Shown: positions 8,130 through 16,638 of the stretch, in pieces | Numbering within the stretch: position 1 is the stretch's first letter | Layout: each line of letters begins with the position of its first letter | Assembly (NCBI RefSeq): GCF_008693385.1 | Contig: NZ_CP044066.1 | Coordinates: forward strand, 185,233-249,232 | Length of the DNA: 64,000 bases | Direction: 5' to 3' | Source of the DNA: Cupriavidus pauculus | Lineage (GTDB): Bacteria > Pseudomonadota > Gammaproteobacteria > Burkholderiales > Burkholderiaceae | Program-made: the position numbers and the translations under genes | The notes under the pieces: generated by a model | What the model was told of the DNA's origin: nothing | What the model saw: the letters and a program-made list of their open reading frames with translations, nothing else | Databases searched by the model: none

Positions 8130-9586
8130 AGCCGACTGTCGAGCAGCAGCAGGTCGTCGACACCGTGCGAGACGGGAGTACAGTCAAGGTCTTCGCCCGA
8201 GCCGGCGCCGGCAAGACATCGACGCTACGTATGAGCGCCGAGGCGCGCGGACGGGCGCGCGGCCTGCTTCTGGCCTTCAACACGGACATCGCCAAAGAGG
8301 CGGCGAGCAAGTTCCCACAGAATACCCGCTGCCGAACCTTCCACTCGTTTGCGTTCGGCGCTACCAGGCCGGAGATCACCCGCAAGCTAAGGAATCCCGT
8401 CGAGCCTCCGTATCAGCTGGCACTACGCTACGGCTTCGGAAAGCTGCGTCTCCCCACTACCATCGGCAAGGATCTGGAACTGGCCCCGGCCGCTGTCGCG
8501 CGACTGGTGATGGATGGCGTCGCCCGATTCTGTAGTTCCGCACAGGCGGAGCCGCAGGCGTGGCATATCCCCGTCGCCTCGATCGTCAGGGAGAACGAGG
8601 CGCAGCATCTGCGCGAGTCGCTGCTACCGTCTGTCCAGAAGCTCTGGGCTGAATACATCGATCCCGCATCCCCTTCCGCGATCTCCCATGGGGTGTACGT
8701 CAAACTCTGGGAGCGCAGCCGGCCGCGCATCGGCGCCGATTTCATCCTCTTCGACGAGGCGCAGGACGCCGACGGGCTGATGCTTTCAGTGCTCCGCGCG
8801 CAGCAGGCTCAGGTGATCTACGTGGGCGATCCGTACCAGCAGATCTACGAGTGGCGAGGGGCCGTCAATGCGATGGACCATATCCGTGCGCCGGAATGCA
8901 TCCTGACCGAATCCTTTCGCTTCGGCCCCGCCATTGCCCAGCTCGCGAGCCGCGTACTTCAGCTGATGGATGAGCATACCCCCGTGCGCGGCCAGGAACA
9001 GATCTCATCGCGCATCGTGCATGAGTCGGTGCCGGGCCAGGATAGATATGACGCGATCCTATGTCGCAAGAACGCCACGGTGCTTACCCATCTCGCGCAG
9101 GGTATCGGTAGAGGCGATCGGGTGGCGGTGCGCGCAAAAGTCGATGAACTGCGCGCCTTCGCAGACGGTGCCGAGAAACTGATGCAGGGGCAGCGCATCA
9201 GCTACCCCGCCACGCTGGCGCTCTTCGAGACATGGGACGAGGTGCAGGAGTACGCCGATTCGTTCGCCGGCCGCGACCTAAAGCCGCTGGTGAAGCTGAT
9301 CGACGACGAAGGCGTGGACTACCTCCGACTGATCCTCACGCGCGTGTCGCCCGAAGACGAGGCCGACTACATCGTATCCACCGTTCACCGCGCCAAGGGC
9401 CTCGAATGGGATCGCGTGCAGCTGGCAGGCGACTTCAAATTCAAGCACGGCGAAGACGGCAAGATGACCATGGCGGCCGAGGAAATGCGGCTGCTCTATG
9501 TGGCCATGACGCGCGCCAGGCATTTGCTGGATGTCAGCGAGATTCGCCGCGACCTCTACACGATGTTCCGGGACGCCGGAGTCTAG
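8126..9586 (+). CDS. UvrD/Rep-like superfamily 1 helicase
   Basis: A 486-residue protein with Walker A ARAGAGKT (about 24-31), motif II FDEAQD (about 210), YVGDPYQQIYEWRGA (motif III), HRAKGLEWD (motif V) and LLYVAMTRAR (motif VI). This is a compact SF1A 3'-5' DNA helicase that lacks the long 1B/2B inserts of chromosomal UvrD. It overlaps the gene upstream and is followed by a nuclease-like DUF1173 gene 11 bases downstream. A DNA-processing role in plasmid establishment, transfer or defence is inferred. Confidence 0.85.
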   Translation: MKPTVEQQQVVDTVRDGSTVKVFARAGAGKTSTLRMSAEARGRARGLLLAFNTDIAKEAASKFPQNTRCRTFHSFAFGATRPEITRKLRNPVEPPYQLALRYGFGKLRLPTTIGKDLELAPAAVARLVMDGVARFCSSAQAEPQAWHIPVASIVRENEAQHLRESLLPSVQKLWAEYIDPASPSAISHGVYVKLWERSRPRIGADFILFDEAQDADGLMLSVLRAQQAQVIYVGDPYQQIYEWRGAVNAMDHIRAPECILTESFRFGPAIAQLASRVLQLMDEHTPVRGQEQISSRIVHESVPGQDRYDAILCRKNATVLTHLAQGIGRGDRVAVRAKVDELRAFADGAEKLMQGQRISYPATLALFETWDEVQEYADSFAGRDLKPLVKLIDDEGVDYLRLILTRVSPEDEADYIVSTVHRAKGLEWDRVQLAGDFKFKHGEDGKMTMAAEEMRLLYVAMTRARHLLDVSEIRRDLYTMFRDAGV

Positions 9587-9597
9587 GAGAACAGACC

Positions 9598-10824
9598 ATG
9601 ATCACTGTGCGCATAGGCGGCACCGAGTTCCCGCTCGACGACGTGCTAGACGACCCGGGCCGCTATGCCCGCCAGCTCGAGCGGGCGAAGACGGTCCAGG
9701 GCTTTGCCGAGTGCGGCTGCACCACCGCCCGTCCCCGCCCCAAACTGGTCATCCGGCGCCACCGCGAGATTTTTCTGCTCGCGCGCTGGCCGGAACAGGC
9801 GCACCATCACGGCGTGGCCTGTCCCTTCCACCGGCAGGCGCACGCCAGCGGCGGCACTGCGGACAGTCTCGATGCGTTTCGCATCCGCGACGGTCATCAC
9901 GACATCCGGCTTGATGCGACCTTGTCCGCATCCACCCATACGCCGACCAAGACCGTGCAACGCACGCCCCATGGGCAAAGCGCGAAGCCGCAGCGCCGTT
10001 CGGCGGGCCTGCTGGCGCTGCTCGAGTACGCATGGGAGCAGGCAGGCCTCAACGTCTGGCCCGGTACCGGCTCGCGCGGCTGGAGCGCCTGCTGGTCACA
10101 ACTGACGACGGAACTCGCCGACTGCCGCATTAACGGCAAGGCGGCAGCGGACCTGCTGCACGTGATGGAGCGCTGGGACCCGGCACGCAAGGCGGAAATC
10201 CTCGGTGCCTTTGAGGCGTGGCAGGCCCGCCTTGCCCCGACAGCGGTCGGCAAGCCTCGGGGCATCCTGATTGGCGAGCTCAAGTCTCATGGCGAGAGCA
10301 AGTATGGCGGCAAGCTGGTGCTACACCAGAACACCCAGGCGCACTTCATGTCGGCGGAGCTCTACGCACGCCTGCAAGCCTCGTTTGGTAGTGCCCTCGC
10401 TGCGACCGAGAAGGCAGAACAGCGGTGCATCGTCGTGATGCTGGTCGAGAAATCGCGATCGAACTACCTGACCGTGGTCGATATCGCCGCGATGCTGGCC
10501 AGCCGCCAGTTTCTGCCCTGCGATTCTTCGCACGAGGTGACCATGGCCGATCATCTCGTCAGCCGCGGGCGCGCCTTCCGCAAGCCCCTGCGCCACATCG
10601 GCCGCGCGGCCGTGCACCCGGACTTTGTGCTCACCGATGTCAACCCGGAGGTCGTCATCGAAGTGCTGGGTATGACGGGCAGCCCCGAGTACGACGCACG
10701 AATGGCGGCCAAGCGCCAGCACTACCGCGAGCACGGTATCCCATGCATCGAGTGGGATGCTGTGAATACCGCGATCAACGGCCTCGAACTTGGCGTGGGC
10801 GGCAGGACACCGAATGCAGGCTGA
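9598..10824 (+). CDS. DUF1173-type protein with nuclease-like C-terminus
   Basis: A 408-residue protein starting at 9598 after TAGGAGAACAGACC. It resembles DUF1173 proteins of plasmids and ICEs. The N-terminal part has Cys/His pairs (ECGCTT and CPFHRQ, residues about 40-82) that could bind zinc. The C-terminal part reads HPDFVLTD, then VVIEVLGM, then a Lys in AAKRQHY, a spacing resembling the PD-(D/E)xK nuclease fold. It is between a helicase and a small winged-helix-like gene, so a helicase-nuclease partnership is plausible. The family name is from memory; the nuclease idea is inference. Confidence 0.7.
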   Translation: MITVRIGGTEFPLDDVLDDPGRYARQLERAKTVQGFAECGCTTARPRPKLVIRRHREIFLLARWPEQAHHHGVACPFHRQAHASGGTADSLDAFRIRDGHHDIRLDATLSASTHTPTKTVQRTPHGQSAKPQRRSAGLLALLEYAWEQAGLNVWPGTGSRGWSACWSQLTTELADCRINGKAAADLLHVMERWDPARKAEILGAFEAWQARLAPTAVGKPRGILIGELKSHGESKYGGKLVLHQNTQAHFMSAELYARLQASFGSALAATEKAEQRCIVVMLVEKSRSNYLTVVDIAAMLASRQFLPCDSSHEVTMADHLVSRGRAFRKPLRHIGRAAVHPDFVLTDVNPEVVIEVLGMTGSPEYDARMAAKRQHYREHGIPCIEWDAVNTAINGLELGVGGRTPNAG

Positions 10825-11143
10825 TGTGTTGTTCCAGAAAGCACTCGAGCTCGTCCACCAGCATCGCGCGGCCTCTGCGGCGCTGCTGCACCGGCACCTT
10901 GGCATTGACCCTGCGTCGGCCGAGATGCTGCTCGAGCGCATGGCGAGCGAAACAACCGCCGTCCGCCGTATGCCCAATGGCCTGTACCTCTACATCCACG
11001 GAGCGATTGGCGAAGAACTGGCCGCGCTGCACGGCTTCGCGCAGGTTGTACTGAAGGCGCTTGCGCAGGACAGGGTCGATGCTGGCCAGCTACGAGCGGC
11101 GGCCGTTCACTTTGGGCTGGCGAAGACGCTCACGAGCCCGTAG
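10814..11143 (+). CDS. Small protein resembling the FtsK gamma winged-helix domain
   Basis: A 109-residue protein starting at 10814, overlapping the DUF1173 stop by 11 bases. LFQKALELVHQHRAASAALL followed by HLGIDPASAEMLLERM resembles the DNA-binding gamma domain of FtsK/SpoIIIE, which reads oriented sites. There is no ATPase part, so it would act as a free DNA-binding adaptor. It is the last gene of the overlapping set that begins at 7671. The domain call is from pattern only. Confidence 0.6.
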   Translation: MQADVLFQKALELVHQHRAASAALLHRHLGIDPASAEMLLERMASETTAVRRMPNGLYLYIHGAIGEELAALHGFAQVVLKALAQDRVDAGQLRAAAVHFGLAKTLTSP

Positions 11144-11156
11144 ACACGAGGACGAC

Positions 11157-11183
11157 TTGACATTGTTGCCCTGTCGATAGGCT
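11157..11183 (+). promoter_or_regulatory. Promoter module (TTGACA-N15-TAGGCT)
   Basis: CGACTTGACATTG starts the module at 11153 and TAGGCT ends it at 11183. The start codon at 11211 lies 54 bases from TTGACA, matching the geometry of the other copies. Confidence 0.65.
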
Positions 11184-11210
11184 GAGAAGGTCCAACACTT
11201 CTCCGTCGCC

Positions 11211-11871
11211 ATGCACCTGCCCCCTCCTCCGTTGCTCCCGCCGCGCTCCGCGCCGGCCCCTAACGTCCAGCATGCCCTCGATCGCATGGACGCGCTGATC
11301 GACCCGGCATGCGGTCTGCTGACCAACCCCGCAAACTCCGCAACCGCGCAGGCCAGCCGCCGCGACATGGCACTCATTCGTGCTGCATGCACGTCCGCCG
11401 CCCTTCCACCGCCCGGGCCCTCTCCAGTCTCCGGACACTGGCGAAGTGGCAATGGCGTGATCTCATGCGGAACGCTGCGCATCTTCAGCGAGAACTTCGA
11501 CACGAACCCAGCCGACCACATCAAGGCCGGCATCGTGCAATGGGTCTGCAACACGCTGAATGCCGCGCAACCGTCGCGCGCGCTCGCCGTGCAGCGGGAC
11601 TGCGGGCCGGAATCCATCTATTCCCCGCCCCTCCATCTCGTGAACCACCTGGCCGCGCTGATCGCCGCGGATCTGCTGGGGCAGGCAACGGACGATGACC
11701 GGCTGCTGGTATCTATCCGTCTGGTCGAACTGCTCGTGCGCGCGAACACGCACCCGCGCTGTCCGCCGCCGCCGGACGAGGCCCGAGGCGGCCGAGCGCG
11801 AGCACCTAGGCTGCGCGAACTGCGGCACCGGCATTTACCACGCGCTCACAAATCCGCCCGCCACGAGCTAA
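11211..11871 (+). CDS. Hypothetical protein, probably with a +1 frameshift near its end
   Basis: The frame starting at the ATG at 11211 codes for a proline-rich N-terminus and a soluble middle (ADHIKAGIVQWVCNTLNAAQ) with no known domain. Past about 11,765 the frame turns into arginine-rich text that runs straight into the next gene. The +1 frame instead reads EAAEREHLGCANCGTGIYHA, with a CxxC pair, and stops at 11869-11871, three bases before the next ATG. I therefore read this as one gene ending at 11871 that has suffered a frameshift or carries a base error at about 11,760-11,790. The alternative is a genuine fusion of 383 residues to 12362. Confidence 0.5.
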
Positions 11872-11873
11872 CG

Positions 11874-12362
11874 ATGCCCAAGGACGATCGCTACTTTGGC
11901 AAGACCATCGACGAGCACTACGACGCCGGTAGCTGCTGGTTGTGCGGAAAATCCGTCGAGTACTCCCTGGGCTATCACACGCCTACGGGTGCGCACTGGG
12001 ATTGTGTATCCGCGCTTCGAAGTCAGTTGGAGGATCTCGCCACCGACCGCCGGACAGTTCCGTATCTGGCCCGCGCCAACGGCGGCCACTACATCCACAC
12101 CGTCGATCCCAGGACTGCCAGGTCGCTATGCGGGCACACCCCCAAGGACACGGCGCGACGCATGCGCTCGCGCGGCCGATGGATCGAAGTCCGAGACGTG
12201 CCGCGCGGCTACCGACGTTGCCCGCACTGCGAGCGCCTGGCCTCGGCCAATGGCGCCGTTGAGTATGAATCGGCCGACGCCACCAGTCGGCATGACGTCA
12301 AGAACACCGAAACCGACCGCGACACCCGCACGCGAGATTTATTCGAGGAAGAATCGCCATGA
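11874..12362 (+). CDS. Hypothetical zinc-finger-like protein
   Basis: A 162-residue protein beginning MPKDDRYFGKTIDEHYD. It contains CWLCGK with a later HWDC, and CGHT with CPHC, four Cys/His knuckles that suggest two zinc sites. No named family was recognised. It overlaps the following DUF5131 gene (ATGA at 12359). It is in frame with the gene upstream only if that gene's presumed frameshift is ignored. Confidence 0.6.
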   Translation: MPKDDRYFGKTIDEHYDAGSCWLCGKSVEYSLGYHTPTGAHWDCVSALRSQLEDLATDRRTVPYLARANGGHYIHTVDPRTARSLCGHTPKDTARRMRSRGRWIEVRDVPRGYRRCPHCERLASANGAVEYESADATSRHDVKNTETDRDTRTRDLFEEESP

Positions 12363-13465
12363 GTGAAAACAGCGCCATCGAGTGGACAGACCACACGTTT
12401 AACGCTTGGGAAAAAGGCTGCCAGAAGGTCGGCCCCGGCTGCGATCACTGCTACGCCGAGACGCACAACGCGCGATTCGCTGGCGGTCACGCCGTGAACT
12501 GGGGACCGGGTGCGCCACGCCGACGCACCTCCCCTTCGAACTGGCGGAAGATGATCCGCTGGAACGCCGCGCACGCAGCCTTCGCCGCAGTGCACGGACG
12601 GCGACAGCGAGTCTTTTGTGCCAGCATGTCGGATGTCTTCGACAACGAAGTGCCGATCGAATGGTTCGTCGACATGCTCGACGTCTGGCGTGTAACGCCG
12701 AATCTCGACAAGCTGGTATTGACGAAGCGAATCGGCAACGCCACGAGGCGGCTGGCGGAAGCCTTCGACGCCCTGATGATGCGCAACGACTGGGCGGACA
12801 ACCCCCTTGTCCCGTGGCTGGCCACGTGGATCGCCGGGAACGCCCCTGCCGATATCTGGTTGGGAGCAACGGTCGTGAACCAGGCCGAAGCTGACCGCGA
12901 CATCCCGAAACTGCTTCGGGTCCCAGCGAAGATCCGCTTCCTCTCCATTGAGCCGCAGCTCGGCCATATCGAGGTGTTCTCGACGCTCACGGGCGAGCTC
13001 CTCCACACATCCGGCAACAAATACGATCCGGGGGCAATCGACTGGATCATCGCCGGCGGCGAAAGCGGTCCGGGTGCGCGATTCACGCATCCGGCCTGGC
13101 CACGCTCGCTGCGCGACCAGTGCGCCGCGGCCCATGTGCCGTTTCTGTTTAAGCAATGGGGACGCTGGCACACTGCATTCGTAGATATCGGCACCGGTAT
13201 ATCCGTGTACCGCGAGTTCACCAGCTTCCAGCAATGGGTGAACAAGGCCGACACGTGGGTGGCAGGCGGCATCTGTATCGACCGGCATGGAAGGCAACTC
13301 GAACGCGGCGAGGATTTTATGCGCGCCCGCGATGAAACCGCCTTCCCGGTCACCGTGCTCCATGACGTTGGCAAGAAGGCCGCAGGGCGGCTCCTTGATG
13401 GCGTGCTGCACGACGCGTTTCCCGTGACGGCTTTGGCCTTCCGACGGGCAACCGAACCGAAGTGA
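12359..13465 (+). CDS. Phage Gp37/Gp68-like protein (DUF5131)
   Basis: A 368-residue protein with the family signature EWTDHTFNAWEKGCQKVGPG followed by CDHCYAE near the N-terminus, and later AGGESGPGAR and FKQWG. Gp37/Gp68 (DUF5131) proteins occur on phages and plasmids and have a Cys cluster reminiscent of radical-SAM enzymes; their reaction is not established. The gene is coupled to the zinc-finger-like gene upstream. The length is normal for the family. Confidence 0.88.
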   Translation: MSENSAIEWTDHTFNAWEKGCQKVGPGCDHCYAETHNARFAGGHAVNWGPGAPRRRTSPSNWRKMIRWNAAHAAFAAVHGRRQRVFCASMSDVFDNEVPIEWFVDMLDVWRVTPNLDKLVLTKRIGNATRRLAEAFDALMMRNDWADNPLVPWLATWIAGNAPADIWLGATVVNQAEADRDIPKLLRVPAKIRFLSIEPQLGHIEVFSTLTGELLHTSGNKYDPGAIDWIIAGGESGPGARFTHPAWPRSLRDQCAAAHVPFLFKQWGRWHTAFVDIGTGISVYREFTSFQQWVNKADTWVAGGICIDRHGRQLERGEDFMRARDETAFPVTVLHDVGKKAAGRLLDGVLHDAFPVTALAFRRATEPK

Positions 13466-13467
13466 CA

Positions 13468-13683
13468 ATGGCCCAGTACGACGACAACGAGCGCGAATAC
13501 CCCGAGCCCGAGACGATCCTTGCCATCCGTGGAGCAATCAACACAGGACTACATGGTGGCCCCATGGGCCCGCCCGGACACTGGCTGAACGAATTCTGGC
13601 GAATTGGCGCAGCGCTGCGAGACCATACGGCCATGTTGCATGGTCAATTGGACACGGGACCTAGCGCGGGCGGTGACTGCTGA
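13468..13683 (+). CDS. Small hypothetical protein, 71 residues
   Basis: The start is taken at the ATG at 13468, with an alternative GTG at 13462 overlapping the DUF5131 stop. It is acidic at the N-terminus (YDDNEREYPEPETI) with a central HGGPMGPPGHWLNEFW. No family is recognised. It follows DUF5131 immediately, so it is probably the last gene of that transcript. Confidence 0.5.
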   Translation: MAQYDDNEREYPEPETILAIRGAINTGLHGGPMGPPGHWLNEFWRIGAALRDHTAMLHGQLDTGPSAGGDC

Positions 13684-14043
13684 CGTTTAGGTCTTGCTCG
13701 GCGGCCGACGGACCGCTCCCACGGCCGTCGGTAGTTTCGCGTTAGCCGGCGCGGCGCTCGTATTCGTTTCAGGGAATGCTGCGGCGTTCACACCTTACCG
13801 GAGAACACTGTCAGAGCCGTCGGAGGGGTCCCGCGCCGCGTCGGTGCATGGACGGGCGCTGCGGGGTTTCGATTAGCAAGTGCTTCATACACTCCGTAGC
13901 GAGCTGGAGAGGGAGCATTTCTGAGTCAGCCGACAGCATGACTGGATGGAGGTGCTTGGGAAGCCTCGACCCTAACCTGCGGCTGGCCTATTGCTGATGC
14001 TTTTGACGCAGTCCGTGGCGCCATTGCCTCGGCGCAAATGATC
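13684..14043. other. Intergenic stretch without a supported gene
   Basis: About 360 bases before the toxin-antitoxin operator. Open frames here lack recognisable content. I see no repeat or clear terminator. Confidence 0.4.
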
Positions 14044-14089
14044 GTTTCAGTAACGGTCACGATGGGCTATACTTCACCGTTACTGAAAC
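14044..14089 (+). promoter_or_regulatory. Toxin-antitoxin operator and promoter
   Basis: A perfect 14-bp inverted repeat, GTTTCAGTAACGGT at 14044-14057 and its complement at 14076-14089, encloses TATACT (14068-14073), a good -10. Repressor bound to both arms would cover the promoter, the usual autoregulation of such operons. AAGGAG lies just downstream, before the ATG at 14105. Confidence 0.75.
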
Positions 14090-14104
14090 AAAAAGGAGCG
14101 AACG

Positions 14105-14317
14105 ATGGCACGAGACGTTGCGTTACGTGTCCGGGAACACCGAGCCGCCAAGATCGCCAAGGGGCTCAAGATGCATCAAATCTGGTTGCCAGATACCACT
14201 GCGCCGGGCTTCGCTGACATGTGCCGACGGGCCGTGGAGGGCCTGAAGAACGCACCTGAGCAGCAGGAAGCCCAAGAGGACATTTACGCTCTCTTTGACA
14301 TGGGCGACGACGAATGA
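14105..14317 (+). CDS. Antitoxin, DUF3018/MazE-like
   Basis: A 70-residue protein with RVREHRAAKIAKGLK and IWLPDTTAPGFADMCRR, typical of DUF3018-type antitoxins paired with MazF-like toxins. The acidic C-terminus (DIYALFDMGDDE) is the likely toxin-neutralising tail. It is preceded by AAGGAG and by the inverted-repeat operator, and overlaps the toxin start by four bases (ATGA). Confidence 0.88.
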   Translation: MARDVALRVREHRAAKIAKGLKMHQIWLPDTTAPGFADMCRRAVEGLKNAPEQQEAQEDIYALFDMGDDE

Positions 14318-14640
14318 AGCGTGGCGATATTGTGACGGTGGCAGCTAAGGGCAGATTCACAAGTAAGCCGCGCCCGGCCGTTATCGTCTCGTCTGACTTC
14401 TTCGAAGGGCATAGCTCTGTGGCGGTCGTACTCCTGACCGGCGAAGTGAGGGACATCCCGATGCTCCGCTGGACAGTTGAACCGAGCGCACAGAATGGAC
14501 TGAAAAAGGCATCGCAGGTCCAGATTGACAAGATCACCGCAGTCGCAGTCGAAGACGTGGGCGAGCCGATCGGGCAACTGAGCACCGAAGACATGACAGA
14601 GATTACCCGCTACCTTGCGACGTACCTAGGCGTTAAGTAA
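14314..14640 (+). CDS. mazF: MazF/PemK-type mRNA interferase toxin
   Basis: A 108-residue protein beginning MKRGDIVTV and containing KPRPAVIVSSD, the conserved N-terminal strand pair of the MazF/PemK fold, and later LKKASQVQIDKITAV. MazF toxins cut mRNA at short motifs; cleavage specificity cannot be predicted here. Translation is coupled to the antitoxin. The pair likely serves post-segregational stability of the plasmid. Confidence 0.88.
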   Translation: MKRGDIVTVAAKGRFTSKPRPAVIVSSDFFEGHSSVAVVLLTGEVRDIPMLRWTVEPSAQNGLKKASQVQIDKITAVAVEDVGEPIGQLSTEDMTEITRYLATYLGVK

Positions 14641-15009
14641 CGCAGCACAATGGCAAGGCCGGGACCTAGCCTCGGCGCATCCCATGTGGGGCAGCTATGG
14701 CTCAGACGCTTTTTGGCATTCGCGGGCCGCGTCTCTTCCTGAAGACGACGAGGAAGAGGCAAGTCTTCTTCCGGCCTACATGCAATAGCAACGGAACGGC
14801 GCGCGTGTGATTGCGTTAGCGAAGCTGACGTTGGGGGGAGCAGGACGCAGGGACGCTGCTCGCATTCGGGACGTGGCCCGCATCAAGGCCGTGAGTCTTC
14901 CCAACTCAGGAGTCGTGTAGGCCGCTGATCGAACAGGACAGCCTCAAACGCCTGATATGGAAGCGTCTCGGGCAGGCATAATCCCGGCTTTCAGCACCGG
15001 ATTTGTGCC
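14641..15009. other. Intergenic stretch, probable promoter at its end
   Basis: About 370 bases without a supported gene. CATAAT at about 14,978 is a possible -10 for the gene at 15010. No convincing repeat or terminator. Confidence 0.4.
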
Positions 15010-15603
15010 ATGCCCAGCGGCCTCCTCCAATGCGCCCACTGCGACGGCGCCCCACTCTTCATCGCCGGCCGCCTGCAGGCCCTGATCGTCTGCGAAGAAT
15101 GTGGGATCTCTACCCCACCCATTGACATGGACGGGCAGAACCGCGACGCCGCGTTCACTCAACTCAGCGCCATCTGGAACAACCGTGTCGAGCACCGCCC
15201 CGCCGACGCGACCGCCATCTCCATGACCGCGCGTCGCGCGTTGACGGCCTCCGACATCCCGTACTTCCTGAATCTTGTTGCCTTGACGGCGGCCGGCGAT
15301 TGGGCAACGAATGGCCCGCGGCTGTCGGCCATGGCCGCAGCACTCGCGCAGCCAGGATACGAGTTTAAGCATGTCGATCCGCCCGAGACCGTCATCTCGC
15401 AGGCCGTGCGTTACCAGAAGCTGCTCAAGCGCGCCAAGATCATTTATGTGGACGGTGCCCCGATGGTTCGCTTCGAGCCGGTGCCCGCGCTTTGCGCCGA
15501 GATCGCCGAGGAAGCGCTGGCCGACAGGGATTGGCCGCTGCTGGATCTTCACGAGTACATTGGCAAGGCCATCGACGGCGTGCCAGACCACTGGCAGCCT
15601 TGA
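15010..15603 (+). CDS. Hypothetical protein with Lar-like zinc-finger N-terminus
   Basis: A 197-residue protein. Residues 1-60 read LQCAHCDGAP, then IVCEECGIST, then AAFTQLSAIWNNRV. This Cys4 pattern followed by a WN-R motif resembles the Lar (restriction alleviation) family. The rest (60-197) is unrecognised and soluble. It sits just before a promoter for the exported nuclease. An anti-restriction role is only a suggestion. Confidence 0.65.
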   Translation: MPSGLLQCAHCDGAPLFIAGRLQALIVCEECGISTPPIDMDGQNRDAAFTQLSAIWNNRVEHRPADATAISMTARRALTASDIPYFLNLVALTAAGDWATNGPRLSAMAAALAQPGYEFKHVDPPETVISQAVRYQKLLKRAKIIYVDGAPMVRFEPVPALCAEIAEEALADRDWPLLDLHEYIGKAIDGVPDHWQP

Positions 15604-15626
15604 CATTGCCACGCCGCGGGTAGGCT
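15600..15626 (+). promoter_or_regulatory. Promoter module (TTGACA-N15-TAGGCT)
   Basis: TTGACATTG at 15600 and TAGGCT at 15621-15626, spacer 15 bases, 56 bases before the ATG at 15656. TTGACA overlaps the stop codon of the gene upstream. Same geometry as the other copies. Confidence 0.65.
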
Positions 15627-15655
15627 AGGTTTAACTCTGGCCATCAATTTCCCCA

Positions 15656-16549
15656 ATGTTCCGCCGACCGCTTCTCATCTTCGCCCTCGCCCTGACCGCA
15701 GCAAATGCCAGTGGCAAGGAGTCCGCATCCTGTGCGCATGTACTGGAATCTGGCCAGCCTGCCGTTCATCGTTCGGCGGCTGAATCGCAACTGCTCTGCT
15801 ACCGTGCCTTCGCGGTGCTCTACTCAGGCCAGACCCGGACCGCCCTATGGTCGGCCGAGCGGCTGACCGGGGCAGCGGCCGATGCGGCCCGCTCGTTGCC
15901 GCGCGATAGCGACTTCTACGAGGAGGCCCGCGTGCCTCCGGCCGATCGCGCGAAGCTGAAGGATTACGCCCGATCTGGAATGGACCGCGGCCACCTCGCT
16001 CCAAGCGGGGACTTCCCCGACAAGGCTTCGCAGGCCGAGAGCTTCAGCCTCGCCAACGTCGTACCGCAGGACAGAGATTCGAATCGCCGCACGTGGAGCC
16101 ACATCGAAACGTCCACGCGGCGACTAGCGCGGCAATATGGCGTGATCCATGTCGTGACCGGCCCAGCGTTTACGCGGGACAGCCCGACGCTCAACGGTCG
16201 CATTCGGATCCCGGCGTTCCTCTGGAAGGCGATCTATGTGCCAGGCCTCGGCGCGGCCGCGTATGTTGTTCGCAACGACGCGACGCCGGCGTACAGCGTC
16301 ACCAGCATCGAAGAGCTTGCGCAGTTCAGCGGCATCGATCCGTTTCCTGCGCTCGCCCGAAGCCAGCGCGCCGCCGCCATCGACCTCCCCCCGCCGGCGC
16401 CCCATCCGGGCGAAAGGGCCGCCCGGCGCGTTCCATTCGCGGCGCTTGTCTCCAGTGGCACCACGGATGTGGGCAGCAACATATCATTGGATGCGCTAGC
16501 TGCGCGCGCTGGCGCACTTGCCGGCCGCGTTACCGCTTACCTGAAGTAG
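15656..16549 (+). CDS. Exported DNA/RNA non-specific endonuclease (NUC1 type)
   Basis: A 297-residue protein with a signal peptide (MFRRPLLIFALALTAANASG). The catalytic DRGHLAPSGDF motif lies at about residues 119-129 and ANVVPQDRDSNR about 25 residues later provides the metal-binding Asn. This is the beta-beta-alpha-metal NucA/EndA family, which cleaves DNA and RNA in the periplasm or outside the cell. It has its own promoter module and converges on the TraB-like gene across a shared terminator. A role in mating-pair DNA clearance or nutrient use is possible but unproven. Confidence 0.9.
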   Translation: MFRRPLLIFALALTAANASGKESASCAHVLESGQPAVHRSAAESQLLCYRAFAVLYSGQTRTALWSAERLTGAAADAARSLPRDSDFYEEARVPPADRAKLKDYARSGMDRGHLAPSGDFPDKASQAESFSLANVVPQDRDSNRRTWSHIETSTRRLARQYGVIHVVTGPAFTRDSPTLNGRIRIPAFLWKAIYVPGLGAAAYVVRNDATPAYSVTSIEELAQFSGIDPFPALARSQRAAAIDLPPPAPHPGERAARRVPFAALVSSGTTDVGSNISLDALAARAGALAGRVTAYLK

Positions 16550-16589
16550 TGGGTCCGATCGCGAAGAAAAACGTTCCTTTCGAACAATG

Positions 16590-16619
16590 CAAAAGAGGCG
16601 TCCGAAGACGCCTCTTTTG
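16590..16619. terminator. Bidirectional terminator
   Basis: A perfect stem CAAAAGAGGCGTC/GACGCCTCTTTTG with loop CGAA. A-run and T-run flank it, so it can stop transcription from both sides. It lies between the converging nuclease and TraB-like genes. Confidence 0.88.
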
Positions 16620-16638
16620 TGTTCCAAGCGCGGCGCCG

